The position numbers were made by a program, and so were the translations under genes. The notes under the pieces were generated by a model. The model ran no database searches. It saw only the letters and a list, made by a program, of their open reading frames with translations, and was not told the DNA's origin. From Pseudomonas sp. ICMP22404 (GTDB taxonomy: Bacteria > Pseudomonadota > Gammaproteobacteria > Pseudomonadales > Pseudomonadaceae), in assembly GCF_006227205.1 (NCBI RefSeq), contig NZ_VCNG01000001.1, positions 124,001 through 188,000 of the forward strand: a stretch of 64,000 bases of DNA. The letters run 5' to 3'. Every line of letters starts with the position of its first letter. Position 1 is the first letter of the stretch. Positions 54,365 to 63,574 of the stretch are shown here, piece after piece.

Positions 54365-56548
54365 ATGTCATCGACCTCGTTCCGCCAGTCTCTGCGTCGC
54401 CTTTGGGCGTTGGATAAATTCAGTTATAGCGTGCGGGTGTTCATCGCCCTGACCGGCAGCATGGCGCTGTGCTGGTACCTGGATGAGATGACGCTGCTGA
54501 TTCCCTTGTTCCTGGGCATCATCGCCAGCGCCCTGGCCGAGACTGACGACAACTGGCAGGGCCGCCTCAATGCGCTCGCTGTGACCCTGGTCTGCTTCAC
54601 CGTCGCGGCATTGTCGGTGGAGCTGCTGTTTCCCTATCCCATCCTCTTCATCATCGCCTTTGCCCTGGCGAGTTTCGGCCTGACCATGCTCGGCGCCCTG
54701 GGCGAGCGCTATGGCGCGATTGCCTCGGCCACCTTGATCCTGTCGGTCTACACCGTGATTGGCGTGGACCAGCGCGGTGGCGCGGTCACCGATTTCTGGC
54801 ACGAACCCTTGCTGCTGGTGGCCGGCGCGGCGTGGTACGGCATGCTCTCGGTACTGTGGCATGTCTTGTTTTCCAACCAGCCGGTGCAACAGAGCCTGGC
54901 ACGATTGTTCCGCGAGCTGGGGCGTTACCTGAAGCTCAAGTCGTCGCTGCTCGAACCGGTCCGCCAGTTGGATATCGAAGCACGACGCCTGGAACTGGCC
55001 CAACAGAATGGCCGCGTGGTGGCGGCCCTCAACGCGGCGAAGGAAATCATCCTGCACCGCGTCGGCAACGGTCGTCCGGGCTCGAAGGTCAGTCGTTACC
55101 TGAAGTTGTACTTCCTGGCCCAGGATATCCATGAGCGTGCCAGTTCCTCCCACTATCCCTACAACGCCCTGGCCGAGGCGTTCTTTCACAGCGACGTGCT
55201 GTTCCGCTGCCAGCGCCTGCTGCGCCAGCAAGGCAAAGCCTGCCAGGCGCTGGCCGAATCGATCCAGATGCGCCAGCCGTTCGTCTACGATGATCGCTTC
55301 GCCGAGGCCTTGAACGACCTGCACGCGTCCCTGGAACACCTGCGTATCCAGAGCAATCCGGCCTGGCGTGGCCTGTTGCGTTCGTTGCGGGCCTTGTCGG
55401 CGAACCTCGGCACGCTTGATCGTTTGCTCAGCGACGCCAGCAACCCCGATGCCCTGGCCGACGCTACTGACAGCAGCCTGCTGGACCGCTCGCCACACAG
55501 CCTCAAGGATGTCTGGCTACGCCTGCGCACGCAGCTCACACCGACTTCGCTACTGTTCCGTCATGCCCTGCGCCTGCCCCTGGCGCTGAGCGTTGGCTAC
55601 GCGATGGTGCACTGGATTCACCCGTCCCAGGGCTACTGGATCGTCCTCACCACACTGTTCGTCTGCCAGCCCAACTACGGCGCCACCCGGCGCAAACTCG
55701 GTCAGCGGATCATCGGCACCGCCATTGGCCTGACAGTGGCCTGGGCGCTGTTCGACCTGTTCCCCAACCCGCTGGTGCAGTCGTGCTTCGCCATTGCCGC
55801 CGGGGTGGTGTTCTTCACCAACCGCACGACCCGCTACACCCTGGCGACCGCCGCGATCACCGTCATGGTGCTGTTCTGCTTCAACCAGGTCGGCGACGGC
55901 TATGGCCTGTTGCTGCCACGGTTGTTCGATACCTTGCTCGGCAGCCTGATCGCCGGCCTGGCGGTGTTCCTCTTCCTGCCGGACTGGCAGGGCCGCCGAC
56001 TGAACAAGGTCCTGGCCAACACGCTGACCTGCAACAGCATCTACCTGCGCCAGATCATGCACCAGTACGCCGCCGGCAAAAGTGACGACCTGGCCTATCG
56101 CCTGGCCCGACGCAATGCCCACAACGCCGACGCGGCGTTGTCCACGACACTGGCGAACATGCTGATGGAGCCGGGGCATTTCCGTAAGGAAGCCGACGTC
56201 GGGTTCCGTTTCCTGGTGCTGTCCCACACCTTGCTCAGCTACCTGTCGGGCCTGGGTGCCCACCGGGGGACCGAACTGCCAACGGATGTGCGCGAGCAGT
56301 TGATAGACGGCGCGGGGGTGAAGCTGGCCTCCAGCATCGACGAAATCGCCCAGGGACTGGCGACCAAAACGTCGATCGTGATCCAGAGTGACGAGGAAGA
56401 AGCCCTGGCCAACGAGCTTGAGCAGATGCCCGACGAAATTGATGAGGGCCAGCGGCTGGTGCAGACGCAACTGGCGTTGATCTGCCGTCAGCTTGGACCG
56501 TTGCGGACCTTGGCGGCGCATCTCATCAAGGATACGAGCGAGGCCTGA
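54365..56548 (+). CDS. YccS/FUSC-family inner-membrane protein
   Basis: A 727-aa protein starting MSSTSFRQSLRRLWALDKF. It has an N-terminal cluster of about six spans (residues ~20-175), a ~220-aa cytoplasmic helical region, a second span cluster (~400-530) and a cytoplasmic C-terminal tail. The first cluster (TLLIPLFLGIIASALAETDDNWQGR) and the second (YWIVLTTLFVCQPNYGATRRKLGQR) are typical of YccS/FUSC proteins, related to aromatic-acid exporters. The substrate is unknown. Confidence 0.87.
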   Translation: MSSTSFRQSLRRLWALDKFSYSVRVFIALTGSMALCWYLDEMTLLIPLFLGIIASALAETDDNWQGRLNALAVTLVCFTVAALSVELLFPYPILFIIAFALASFGLTMLGALGERYGAIASATLILSVYTVIGVDQRGGAVTDFWHEPLLLVAGAAWYGMLSVLWHVLFSNQPVQQSLARLFRELGRYLKLKSSLLEPVRQLDIEARRLELAQQNGRVVAALNAAKEIILHRVGNGRPGSKVSRYLKLYFLAQDIHERASSSHYPYNALAEAFFHSDVLFRCQRLLRQQGKACQALAESIQMRQPFVYDDRFAEALNDLHASLEHLRIQSNPAWRGLLRSLRALSANLGTLDRLLSDASNPDALADATDSSLLDRSPHSLKDVWLRLRTQLTPTSLLFRHALRLPLALSVGYAMVHWIHPSQGYWIVLTTLFVCQPNYGATRRKLGQRIIGTAIGLTVAWALFDLFPNPLVQSCFAIAAGVVFFTNRTTRYTLATAAITVMVLFCFNQVGDGYGLLLPRLFDTLLGSLIAGLAVFLFLPDWQGRRLNKVLANTLTCNSIYLRQIMHQYAAGKSDDLAYRLARRNAHNADAALSTTLANMLMEPGHFRKEADVGFRFLVLSHTLLSYLSGLGAHRGTELPTDVREQLIDGAGVKLASSIDEIAQGLATKTSIVIQSDEEEALANELEQMPDEIDEGQRLVQTQLALICRQLGPLRTLAAHLIKDTSEA

Positions 56549-56573
56549 AAGCTGCGGCGGTCAATCGGGCCCC

Positions 56574-56638
56574 ATCGCGAGCAGGCTCGCTCCCACAGGG
56601 GTATGCATTTCAATGTGGGAGCGAGCCTGCTCGCGATG
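56574..56638. repeat. REP pair, GTGGGAGC family
   Basis: An inverted pair in the convergent gap between the YccS-like gene and the solute-binding protein gene. Confidence 0.87.
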
Positions 56639-56667
56639 GGGACCAGCATGGGCAGCGCAAAACTCGC

Positions 56668-57405
56668 TCACATACCGTGCATTTCCAGGATCCGCGCATA
56701 ACTCCCATCCGCCTTCATCGCTGCGATCTCCCGATCGAACCCCGCCACGATCTGCTCATGCTCCGGGTTCTTCAGGCTGACCAGGATATGCAGGCTGTTT
56801 TCGCTCAACGGCTTGGGCAGGAACTCCACGGAATTACGCACCTTGGGCGATTCGCGGGCCAGGTAATAACGAGCGACATACTCGTCTTCCAGGGTCAACT
56901 TCACGCGGTCGGCAGCCACCATGCGCACTGCCATCGCAAAGTTATGCACGGGGACCTTCTGCATTTGCTGGTCCTCATCGAACGTCTTGGAATAGGCATA
57001 ACCGCGAACCACGGCAATGGGGTAATCGTATAGCTGTTGCAGGCTGTCGAACTGGATCGGAGCGTCCTTGCGCTTGAGAAAGCGCACGCGATTGAGCAGG
57101 TATTCGGCCGAGAACTGGCCTATATGAGTGCGCTCCTCGCTGTACCAGGCGTTGACCAACACGTCATAACGCCCTTCGCCGATGCCCAGCATCGCCCGGG
57201 CCCAAGGCACCTGTTCAAACTCGGTGGCATAACCGGCACGCGCCAGGGCGGTGCTGACGATATCGGTCGCCAGGCCACCATTGACCAGCGTTGAGTCGGT
57301 AAAGGGTGGCCATCCATCCGCAACCAGGCGCAATTTCTGCGCACAGGCGTTGTGACTCAACAACAGCAACCCAATCAAAACAAGAGCTCGGTGCAATCGC
57401 GGCAT
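56668..57405 (-). CDS. Periplasmic solute-binding protein (amino-acid type)
   Basis: A 245-aa protein with signal peptide MPRLHRALVLIGLLLLSHNACA. The mature part, LRLVADGWPPFTDSTLVNGGLATDIV, is the family-3 (HisJ/FliY-like) binding fold, but no permease or ATPase gene is adjacent. The ATG at 57405 is preferred because AAGGA lies 8 bp upstream; an ATG three codons earlier is too close to it. Such orphan proteins may supply another transporter or act as sensors. Confidence 0.82.
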   Translation of the reverse strand: MPRLHRALVLIGLLLLSHNACAQKLRLVADGWPPFTDSTLVNGGLATDIVSTALARAGYATEFEQVPWARAMLGIGEGRYDVLVNAWYSEERTHIGQFSAEYLLNRVRFLKRKDAPIQFDSLQQLYDYPIAVVRGYAYSKTFDEDQQMQKVPVHNFAMAVRMVAADRVKLTLEDEYVARYYLARESPKVRNSVEFLPKPLSENSLHILVSLKNPEHEQIVAGFDREIAAMKADGSYARILEMHGM

Positions 57406-57660
57406 GCCATACATCCTTGAAGGTTGCGAAGCCCATGTTTTTTGCCGAAATTCGGGAGATAAACAGAGACATCCCACCTAACATTAGCTCATTGAAACCG
57501 CTGCGCAGCGCTTGCACGAAGATTACATAAAGACGACAACGCTGCGAAAGCAGAATGATGGCAATTTGGCCTTTATCACATATTTTCGCTCACCCGGAAA
57601 AGAGACTTCCAGGCGCAACGCACTTAATATCGGCCTCGGGCTCTTCAGGAAATTCACAAC

Positions 57661-58113
57661 ATGGACATCGATTGGGTCTGCAAACACCACAGTGACCTGA
57701 GCAAGGAACAGCTGTACGCCATTCTCAAATTGCGCGCCGACGTGTTCGTCGTCGAGCAGAACTGCGCCTATCCGGACGTCGACGGGCTGGACCTGGAAGG
57801 CGACACGTTCCACCTGATGGCCTGGCGGGATAACCACCTCGTGGCCTACCTGCGCCTGCTCGATCCTCATTCCCAGAACAGCGACGTGGTCATCGGCCGC
57901 GTGATCATCGCCCCTGAGGCACGGGGACAAGGGCTGGGACATACCTTGATGGAGCACGGGCTCAAGCACGCCGAGAAGAACTGGCCTGGCACGTCGATTT
58001 CATTGTCGGCGCAAGCGCATCTGCAGGGGTATTACGGGCGGTATGGATTTGAAGTGGTGGGGGTCGAATACCTGGAGGATGGTATCCCGCACATAGGCAT
58101 GCATCGACCTTGA
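57661..58113 (+). CDS. ElaA-family GNAT acetyltransferase
   Basis: A 150-aa protein of the ElaA family: LYAILKLRADVFVVEQNCAYPDVDGLDL is the family signature. Acetyl-CoA loop VIIAPEARGQGLGHTLM. The substrate is unknown. It has its own promoter in the 57406-57660 gap, divergent from the solute-binding protein. Confidence 0.9.
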   Translation: MDIDWVCKHHSDLSKEQLYAILKLRADVFVVEQNCAYPDVDGLDLEGDTFHLMAWRDNHLVAYLRLLDPHSQNSDVVIGRVIIAPEARGQGLGHTLMEHGLKHAEKNWPGTSISLSAQAHLQGYYGRYGFEVVGVEYLEDGIPHIGMHRP

Positions 58114-58121
58114 GGCTATCG

Positions 58122-58187
58122 TCGCGAGCAGGCTCGCTCCCGCATTTGAAACACATCCCCCTGTGGGAGCGAGCCTGCTCGCGATGG
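58122..58187. repeat. REP pair, GTGGGAGC family
   Basis: An inverted pair in the convergent gap between the ElaA-like gene and the winged-helix gene. Confidence 0.87.
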
Positions 58188-58210
58188 GGCCAGTACAACC
58201 ACTATCCCTA

Positions 58211-58507
58211 TCAGGGGTAGTCGAGCACCGCCTTGATCCGTGGCAGATTGGCCTCGATCCACCCTCGATCAATCGCCCCCCAATCGCGGATCCGATAGCC
58301 ACCGGCATGGTTGCGGGCTCCTTCCTGCTGCTCGAACTCGCACACGATATCCAGGTCCGTCAGCGCCGCGACGGTGTCCTGGGCGGTGCGTCGAGGCATG
58401 CCGGTCGCTTCCATGAGCGCCGGGACATTGCTGGCCACGCCGCTGTCGATCAGGTAAGCCACATACAAGCGGCGATAGAAGCTGCTCTTGGTCTTGCTGA
58501 CATCCAT
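58211..58507 (-). CDS. Small winged-helix DNA-binding protein
   Basis: A 98-aa protein, MDVSKTKSSFYRRLYVAYLID..., with a winged-helix pattern (NVPALMEATGMPRRTAQDTVAAL, then a wing IVCEFEQQEGARNHAGGYRI). It resembles the HTH_43 family. It lies 4 bp after the YgjP-like gene on the same strand, so the two are co-transcribed. The target is unknown. Confidence 0.75.
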   Translation of the reverse strand: MDVSKTKSSFYRRLYVAYLIDSGVASNVPALMEATGMPRRTAQDTVAALTDLDIVCEFEQQEGARNHAGGYRIRDWGAIDRGWIEANLPRIKAVLDYP

Positions 58508-58511
58508 CCGG

Positions 58512-59015
58512 TCATTCCTTCGGTTGTTGCAGATCGCGCCAGGTCAGGTACACCCGCAGGTCGAATTCCAGCTGGTGATACCCCGGGAGCATGTGCTCGC
58601 AGAGTTGGTAGAACGCCTTGTTGTGGTCCGATTCCTTGAAGTGGGCCAGTTCATGCACCACGATCATGTTCAGGAACTCGGGCGCTGCGTCCTTGAACAG
58701 CGACGCGATGCGGATTTCCTTCTTCGCCTTGAGCTTGCCACCTTGTACCCGCGAAACCGCAGTGTGCAGACCAAGGGCACGATGGGTCAGGTCGAGGCGG
58801 TTGTCGAACAACACTTTGTCGATGGCCGGCGCATTACGCAGGTACTGTTGCTTGAGCTCCAGTGCATAACTGTACAGCGCCTTGTCGCTCTGGATCGGAT
58901 GTCGGCCCGGATAGCGCTGGTGCAGGTAATCCCCCAGGCGATCCTGGGCAATCAACTGCTGCACCTGGGCTTGCAGCGCGGCGGGGTAGGCCTGGAGGTA
59001 CTTGAGCGCGGTCAT
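58512..59015 (-). CDS. YgjP-like metallopeptidase (DUF45)
   Basis: A 167-aa protein with the zinc motif VVHELAHFKESDHNKAF, i.e. HExxH plus a downstream His, the YgjP/M48-like DUF45 hallmark. No signal peptide. Members have been proposed as UTP pyrophosphatases or peptidases; I cannot choose. First gene of a two-gene unit with the winged-helix protein. Confidence 0.83.
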   Translation of the reverse strand: MTALKYLQAYPAALQAQVQQLIAQDRLGDYLHQRYPGRHPIQSDKALYSYALELKQQYLRNAPAIDKVLFDNRLDLTHRALGLHTAVSRVQGGKLKAKKEIRIASLFKDAAPEFLNMIVVHELAHFKESDHNKAFYQLCEHMLPGYHQLEFDLRVYLTWRDLQQPKE

Positions 59016-59057
59016 CGAGCGGCGATACTGTGGAAAAAGACCGCCAGTGTAGCGAAC

Positions 59058-61181
59058 TCAGACCGTTAGCGCGCCCCAGTCAAAGGGTCTGGCGAACGCA
59101 TCGGTGTCTGCCGCCGTCAAGGGTCGCGCCACGAGGAATCCCTGCACATACTCACAGCCATGGTCCTTGAGCCACTGATATTGCTCCAGGGTTTCCACAC
59201 CTTCGGCGATTACCCGCAAGCCCAATTGCGTGCACAGATCGATCACCGAGGCCGCCAGGGCCGCATCGCGCGGCGAATCCGGCAATCGGGCGATCAGGTG
59301 CCGGTCGAGCTTGAGGGTATCGAGCTCAAGGTCACGCAAATGAGTCAGGGAGCACGGTCCCGAGCCGAAGTCATCCAGCGCCACCCGCACCCCGAGATGG
59401 CGCAGCAGCCGCAACTGCTTCTGGGTTTCGTCGGGATTGCGCATCAGCGCGTCCTCGGTTACCTCGACCTCCAGTTGCCGGGGCTTCAGGGCATGGCGCT
59501 CCAGGACCTGACGCAACTCGGTCACCAGGTTCGGCATGCCGAACTGGGTACTGCTCAGGCTCACCCCCAGCACCAGGTCATCGGCGAAATTTCGCTCCCA
59601 GACTTTGCGCTGGGCCGCGCTACGATGATAAATCCAACTGCCTAGCCGGCTGATCAGCCGCGCTTCCTCCAACAAAGGCAGGAACAGACCCGGCGGCACA
59701 TCGCCGACGCTCGGGTGCTGCCAGCGCAACAACGCCTCGAAGCCACGAATCCGCCCATCGTGGATATTCACCTGGGGCTGGTAGACCATATTGAAGTCGC
59801 GGTTCTCGATGGCCGAGCGCACGCTCTCCTCAAGCATCAGCCGTGAACGGGCTCGACCGTTCATTTCGTGGTCATAAAAACGATATTGCTGGCGGCCGGC
59901 ACGCTTGGCTTCGTACATGGCAATGTCGGATGCGCGCAACAAACCGTCCAGATTGGCGCCGCAATCCGGGTAGGTCGCAATGCCGATACTGGCCCCCAAC
60001 GCCACATCCATGCCTTCGATCTGCTGGCAGATCGCGACCCGTTCGATGAGTTTTTCCGCGATCTTGGCCGCCTGCTCCGGGAGCTCCAGGTCCAGCAGGG
60101 CCGTGAATTCGTCACCGCCCAACCGCGCCAGGATGTCGAAGGGACGCAGACAGGCTTTCAATTGTTCCGAGACCCAGCGCAACACCCGGTCACCGGCATC
60201 GTGCCCCAACGAGTCGTTGACGCGCTTGAAGCCGTCGAGGTCGAGGTACAACAGCACCCAGTTGCTTTCCAGTCGCTCGCTGCGCATCAGCAGGTTTTCG
60301 GCGGTCTGATAGAACCCCCTGCGGTTAAGCAAACCGGTCAGCGGATCCGTGACGGCCTGGAATTCGAGTTGCTGGTGCAAGTGCCGGATTACGGACATGT
60401 CCTGGAGTGTCACCACCATGGCCTTCTGTTCCGCGGGCAGCGGGGCGCAGGACAAGGCCACCGACACCTGTTGACCGGGCGCGGTGCGCAGGATCGCATC
60501 GTGCAGACGCCAGGTCTGGCCACGGCAATAGGCAGCATGAATATCGGAGTCGGCCCATTGTGGAATGTGGGGTTTCTGCAGGTAATCCAGGAAGGGCGTC
60601 CCCTGCAACTGCTCGGCCGTTGCATTGAGCAGACGGCAAGTGGATGGGTTGGCGAAACGGATGCAGCCGGCCTCGTCCACCACGAGGATCCCCTCGGCCG
60701 CGTTGTCCAGCACCGAGGCGTTGAACGCTCTGGCAGCCTCCAGGTCCTGACTCAGGCGCTGCAAAGCCCGGCGATTGCGCTGGTGCTCCAGCAACGCTTG
60801 CACCTTGGGCTTGAGGATCTGCGGATCGAAGGGTTTGAACAGATAGTCCACCGCGCCACTGGCATAGCCTTTGATCACCGCATCCTGGGATTGCTCATTG
60901 GCGGTCAGGAAAATGATCGGCGTGAGGCGCGTGCGCTGGCTGCCGCGCATCAGGCGCGCCACTTCGAAACCGTCCATGTCCGGCATCTGCACATCCAGCA
61001 GAACCAGGTCGATGTCATGTTCGAGCAGCAGGTCAAGGGCCTCGACACCCGAGGTTGCGGTCATGACTTGCCAATCCTGACGCTGCAACAACGCTCGCAT
61101 GCTGAGCAGATTTTCAGGGTAATCATCAACAATCAAAAGGACGGAGTTGTTTTCACCAAGCGTAGGTTGCGCGCATTCCAT
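59058..61181 (-). CDS. REC-PAS-GGDEF-EAL cyclic-di-GMP signalling protein
   Basis: A 707-aa protein. Receiver domain at ~14-130 (VLLIVDDYPENLL, LVLLDVQMPDMDGFE, FKPFDP), PAS at ~155-270, GGDEF at ~285-440 and EAL at ~455-700. The GGDEF site RLGGDEF and the upstream I-site RPFD are intact, so cyclase activity is plausible. In the EAL domain, EALLR, VEVTED, DDFGSG, LKLD and AEGVE are kept, but the metal-binding Asn (usually VNLS) is Ser in GVSLSSTQF. That predicts weak or no phosphodiesterase activity. No histidine kinase gene is adjacent. Confidence 0.92.
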   Translation of the reverse strand: MECAQPTLGENNSVLLIVDDYPENLLSMRALLQRQDWQVMTATSGVEALDLLLEHDIDLVLLDVQMPDMDGFEVARLMRGSQRTRLTPIIFLTANEQSQDAVIKGYASGAVDYLFKPFDPQILKPKVQALLEHQRNRRALQRLSQDLEAARAFNASVLDNAAEGILVVDEAGCIRFANPSTCRLLNATAEQLQGTPFLDYLQKPHIPQWADSDIHAAYCRGQTWRLHDAILRTAPGQQVSVALSCAPLPAEQKAMVVTLQDMSVIRHLHQQLEFQAVTDPLTGLLNRRGFYQTAENLLMRSERLESNWVLLYLDLDGFKRVNDSLGHDAGDRVLRWVSEQLKACLRPFDILARLGGDEFTALLDLELPEQAAKIAEKLIERVAICQQIEGMDVALGASIGIATYPDCGANLDGLLRASDIAMYEAKRAGRQQYRFYDHEMNGRARSRLMLEESVRSAIENRDFNMVYQPQVNIHDGRIRGFEALLRWQHPSVGDVPPGLFLPLLEEARLISRLGSWIYHRSAAQRKVWERNFADDLVLGVSLSSTQFGMPNLVTELRQVLERHALKPRQLEVEVTEDALMRNPDETQKQLRLLRHLGVRVALDDFGSGPCSLTHLRDLELDTLKLDRHLIARLPDSPRDAALAASVIDLCTQLGLRVIAEGVETLEQYQWLKDHGCEYVQGFLVARPLTAADTDAFARPFDWGALTV

Positions 61182-61493
61182 GCTGCTTCTCTTATCGGGG
61201 CGCCATGTCCGTTTTTCGTAGCAAAACGGACAAATACTGTGATCTCACTCTAGACCGTGATTTTGAAAAGCAGTAGGTGTCATCACGCCATCATCCCGAC
61301 AATGCCCGAAATAGCCGACTAACGGTCACCCTTCTCGGGCACAGAAACTGCAATAGACCACAGTGACGATCACTTGACGTCAATCATTCGCCGCAAAACG
61401 ACAACAAGCTCAAACCGGTGCTATCAGGACGCCCCAACTCGCGGGCTAGAGCCTCGCGTTGTTGCGCCTAACATTTCACTGCAGGAACTGAAC
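61182..61493. promoter_or_regulatory. Divergent leader of the GGDEF-EAL gene and first PL7 gene, with duplicated segment
   Basis: Bases 61313-61383 are repeated, imperfectly but at the same length, at 62273-62343 before the second PL7 gene: AGCCGAC(T/C)AACGGTCA, CTCGGGCACA and TTGACG-CAA are shared. No gene is seen in this stretch. Confidence 0.6.
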
Positions 61494-62165
61494 ATGATCG
61501 ACCTTAACACTTGGAATTTGAGCATCCCCGAAGGCAGCCCGGCGATGACCATCGAAACCCCTCGCCTCGCGCAAGGGTTCAAGGATCAGTACTTCAACGC
61601 CGAAACCGGCACGGTATTTTTCTGGGCGCCGGTGACCGGCACCAAGACCGAGAACGCGATCTACCCCCGTAGCGAACTGCGGGAAACCTACAGCGACGGT
61701 ACCCTGCGAAACTGGCTGTACTCGGCGGCGGACAACACCCTGCGAGCGACGATAACCGTCAACCAGGTGCCCAGCAGCGGCAAGATCGTGATTGGCCAGA
61801 TCCACACCAAGAACAGCACCAGTCCCTTGGTGAAACTGGAATACCAGTACAAGACCTACAGCACCACCGGCAACATCGTTGCCAAGGTACGGATGCGTCC
61901 CGACGACGAAACAGGCCAGGTCATCACCATTGCCACCGGCGTGAAGCTCGACCGTGCCTTCTCCTACATGATCCATCTCAGCCCGAAAGGTGCACTGGGC
62001 ATTACCGCGGCGGGTTACAACTGGAGGACGACTATCGATCCGACCTGGAAAGACAAACCTCTGTACTTCAAGGCGGGCGTGTATGTCCAGGACAACACCG
62101 GCTACCCCACCGAGGGCGGAAAAGTGACGTTCAGCCTACTGGAAATCAAACACGTCACCCTCTGA
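61494..62165 (+). CDS. Polysaccharide lyase family 7 (alginate lyase), copy 1
   Basis: A 223-aa PL7 protein starting MIDLNTWNLSIPEGSPA. The three conserved catalytic strands are present: RSELRE (residue ~62), QIH in VIGQIHTK and YFKAGVYVQDN near the C-terminus, which supply Arg, Gln, His and Tyr of the beta-elimination site. It has no signal peptide and is close in style to PA1167. It probably cleaves alginate or a related polyuronate, but its export is unexplained. The open frame upstream of 61494 has no similarity. Confidence 0.9.
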   Translation: MIDLNTWNLSIPEGSPAMTIETPRLAQGFKDQYFNAETGTVFFWAPVTGTKTENAIYPRSELRETYSDGTLRNWLYSAADNTLRATITVNQVPSSGKIVIGQIHTKNSTSPLVKLEYQYKTYSTTGNIVAKVRMRPDDETGQVITIATGVKLDRAFSYMIHLSPKGALGITAAGYNWRTTIDPTWKDKPLYFKAGVYVQDNTGYPTEGGKVTFSLLEIKHVTL

Positions 62166-62181
62166 ATGTTGCGCCACCTGT

Positions 62182-62213
62182 GAAGGCATCCGTCTGCGGG
62201 TGCCTTTTTTTTG
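62182..62213 (+). terminator. Intrinsic terminator of PL7 copy 1
   Basis: GGCATCCG and CGGGTGCC form a stem with one mismatch, followed by TTTTTTTT. It ends copy 1, so copy 2 must use its own promoter. Confidence 0.82.
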
Positions 62214-62463
62214 TGCATGAAAGGCAAAGCGTCAAATGGCCATCGCCCAATTGTTCCGAGAAAAATCCAACTAGCCGACCAACGGTCATCCGTCTCGGGC
62301 ACAAAAGCGGCAAACGCCACTCTGACGGACTGTTGACGCCAACCCTCCGCCGGACGAACGTGCCAAATACCCGTTCGAGCCCCCTTCTGGCCTCAGCAAA
62401 AGCGCGTCTTAGAGCCTCCGGCTGTGGCGTAAATCATTTCTTCTTCTCAGAAAGGATCCGAAC

Positions 62464-63132
62464 ATGGTCGATCTTGCAACCTGGAACCTGAGCATCCCTG
62501 AAGGCAGTCCGCCGAAAACCATCGAAACCCCTCGGCTGGTGGATGGATTCCGGGACAAATATTTCAACTCCGAAGGCAGCACCGTGTATTTCTGGTCGCC
62601 CGTCACCGGGACCAAGACCGAAAACGCGATCTACCCACGCAGCGAATTGCGCGAGACCTACAGGGACGGAACCTTGCGCAACTGGCTGTATCCCGATGCC
62701 GATAACAAATTGAGCGCGACCCTGGTCGTCAATCAGGTGCCCAGCAGCGGCAAGATCGTGATCGGTCAGATTCATGCCAAGGACAGCAGCAAACCCATGG
62801 TGAAACTGGAATACCAGTACAAGGACGCCAGCGACACCGGCGACATCGTCGCCAAAGTCCGCATGCGTCCCGATGACAGCAAGGGCCGAGTCATCACAGT
62901 CGCCAGCGGTGTGAAACTTTCTCAGGCGTTCTCTTACCGGATCCACCTGGATCGTACCGGAGATCTGGGAATTACGGCGGCGGGTCGTAGCTGGTACACC
63001 ACCATCAGTTCTACGTGGCGGGTCAAGCCGTTGTATTTCAAGGCCGGGGTGTATGTGCAGGACAACACGGGCTATACCAGCGAAGGCGGGAAAGTGACGT
63101 TCAGCAAGCTGGATATCGATCACAACACCTGA
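62464..63132 (+). CDS. Polysaccharide lyase family 7 (alginate lyase), copy 2
   Basis: A 222-aa tandem paralogue of the preceding protein, more than two-thirds identical by eye, starting MVDLATWNLSIPEGSPP behind AGAAAGGA. RSELRE, VIGQIHAKD and YFKAGVYVQDN are all kept, and again there is no signal peptide. The upstream 71 bp is a diverged copy of the leader of copy 1, so gene and promoter were duplicated together. Confidence 0.9.
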   Translation: MVDLATWNLSIPEGSPPKTIETPRLVDGFRDKYFNSEGSTVYFWSPVTGTKTENAIYPRSELRETYRDGTLRNWLYPDADNKLSATLVVNQVPSSGKIVIGQIHAKDSSKPMVKLEYQYKDASDTGDIVAKVRMRPDDSKGRVITVASGVKLSQAFSYRIHLDRTGDLGITAAGRSWYTTISSTWRVKPLYFKAGVYVQDNTGYTSEGGKVTFSKLDIDHNT

Positions 63133-63140
63133 TATCGCCT

Positions 63141-63173
63141 CAGGCGCCGCAGCAGCGAAATGCTGCGCGCCTG
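63141..63173 (+). terminator. Hairpin downstream of PL7 copy 2
   Basis: CAGGCG-C-CGCAGCA pairs with TGCTGCG-CGCCTG around GCGAAA, with a single bulge. Only CCCTTCT follows, so its strength as a terminator is uncertain. Confidence 0.6.
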
Positions 63174-63207
63174 CCCTTCTGAAAATCTCGTAGGAAAACA
63201 CCTACCG

Positions 63208-63337
63208 GGGCGAGGGAACTTGCTCCCGCTGGGCTGCGAAGCGGCCCCTTCTTTTGTCAGACTCACCCCTCACCTCAAGCTTTACGGCGGCTACGCCACC
63301 GAGCGGGAGCAAGCTCCCTCGCCACAGGGGTTGCGGG
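63208..63337. repeat. REP-like pair, CGAGGGAACTTGCTCCCGC family
   Basis: GCGAGGGAACTTGCTCCCGCTGG and its complement GAGCGGGAGCAAGCTCCCTCGC flank about 70 bp that include GGGCTGCGAAGCGGCCCC. The family is related to the 37.4 kb element. Confidence 0.8.
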
Positions 63338-63435
63338 CGTCCTACAGGTCGGTTGTTGCGCCGAAAATCGCCTTCTATAGTTCGGCTCGTCTGCTGGCTT
63401 TGGTCAGGGACAGGGTTTCGCAGCCCGGGTGAGTT

Positions 63436-63574
63436 AGAATCACGACCGTCAAAAATCGACATAGGAAAATTTTCCTCGTTCGGCTTTTTATGGCGGCTGT
63501 GTGTGGGAGATCCTCGGATCTGCCGAGTTCCTAACTCCTCGGTCTGCGAACCTGCAGGGGCTGCCCCCCCCCCC
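63436..63574 (+). promoter_or_regulatory. Structured leader ending in an 11-C tract
   Basis: The stretch holds small stem-loops (GATCCTCGGATC, CTCGGTCTGCGAAC region) and ends with CTG followed by eleven C at 63564-63574. I have the impression of a leader repeated in many fluorescent pseudomonad genomes, but cannot confirm it. It directly precedes the gene remnant. Confidence 0.4.

Noticed and set aside
61374..61493. A 40-residue N-terminal extension of PL7 copy 1
   Set aside because: It has no signal-peptide character or similarity to copy 2, and family members begin at the M-x-DL-TWNL motif.
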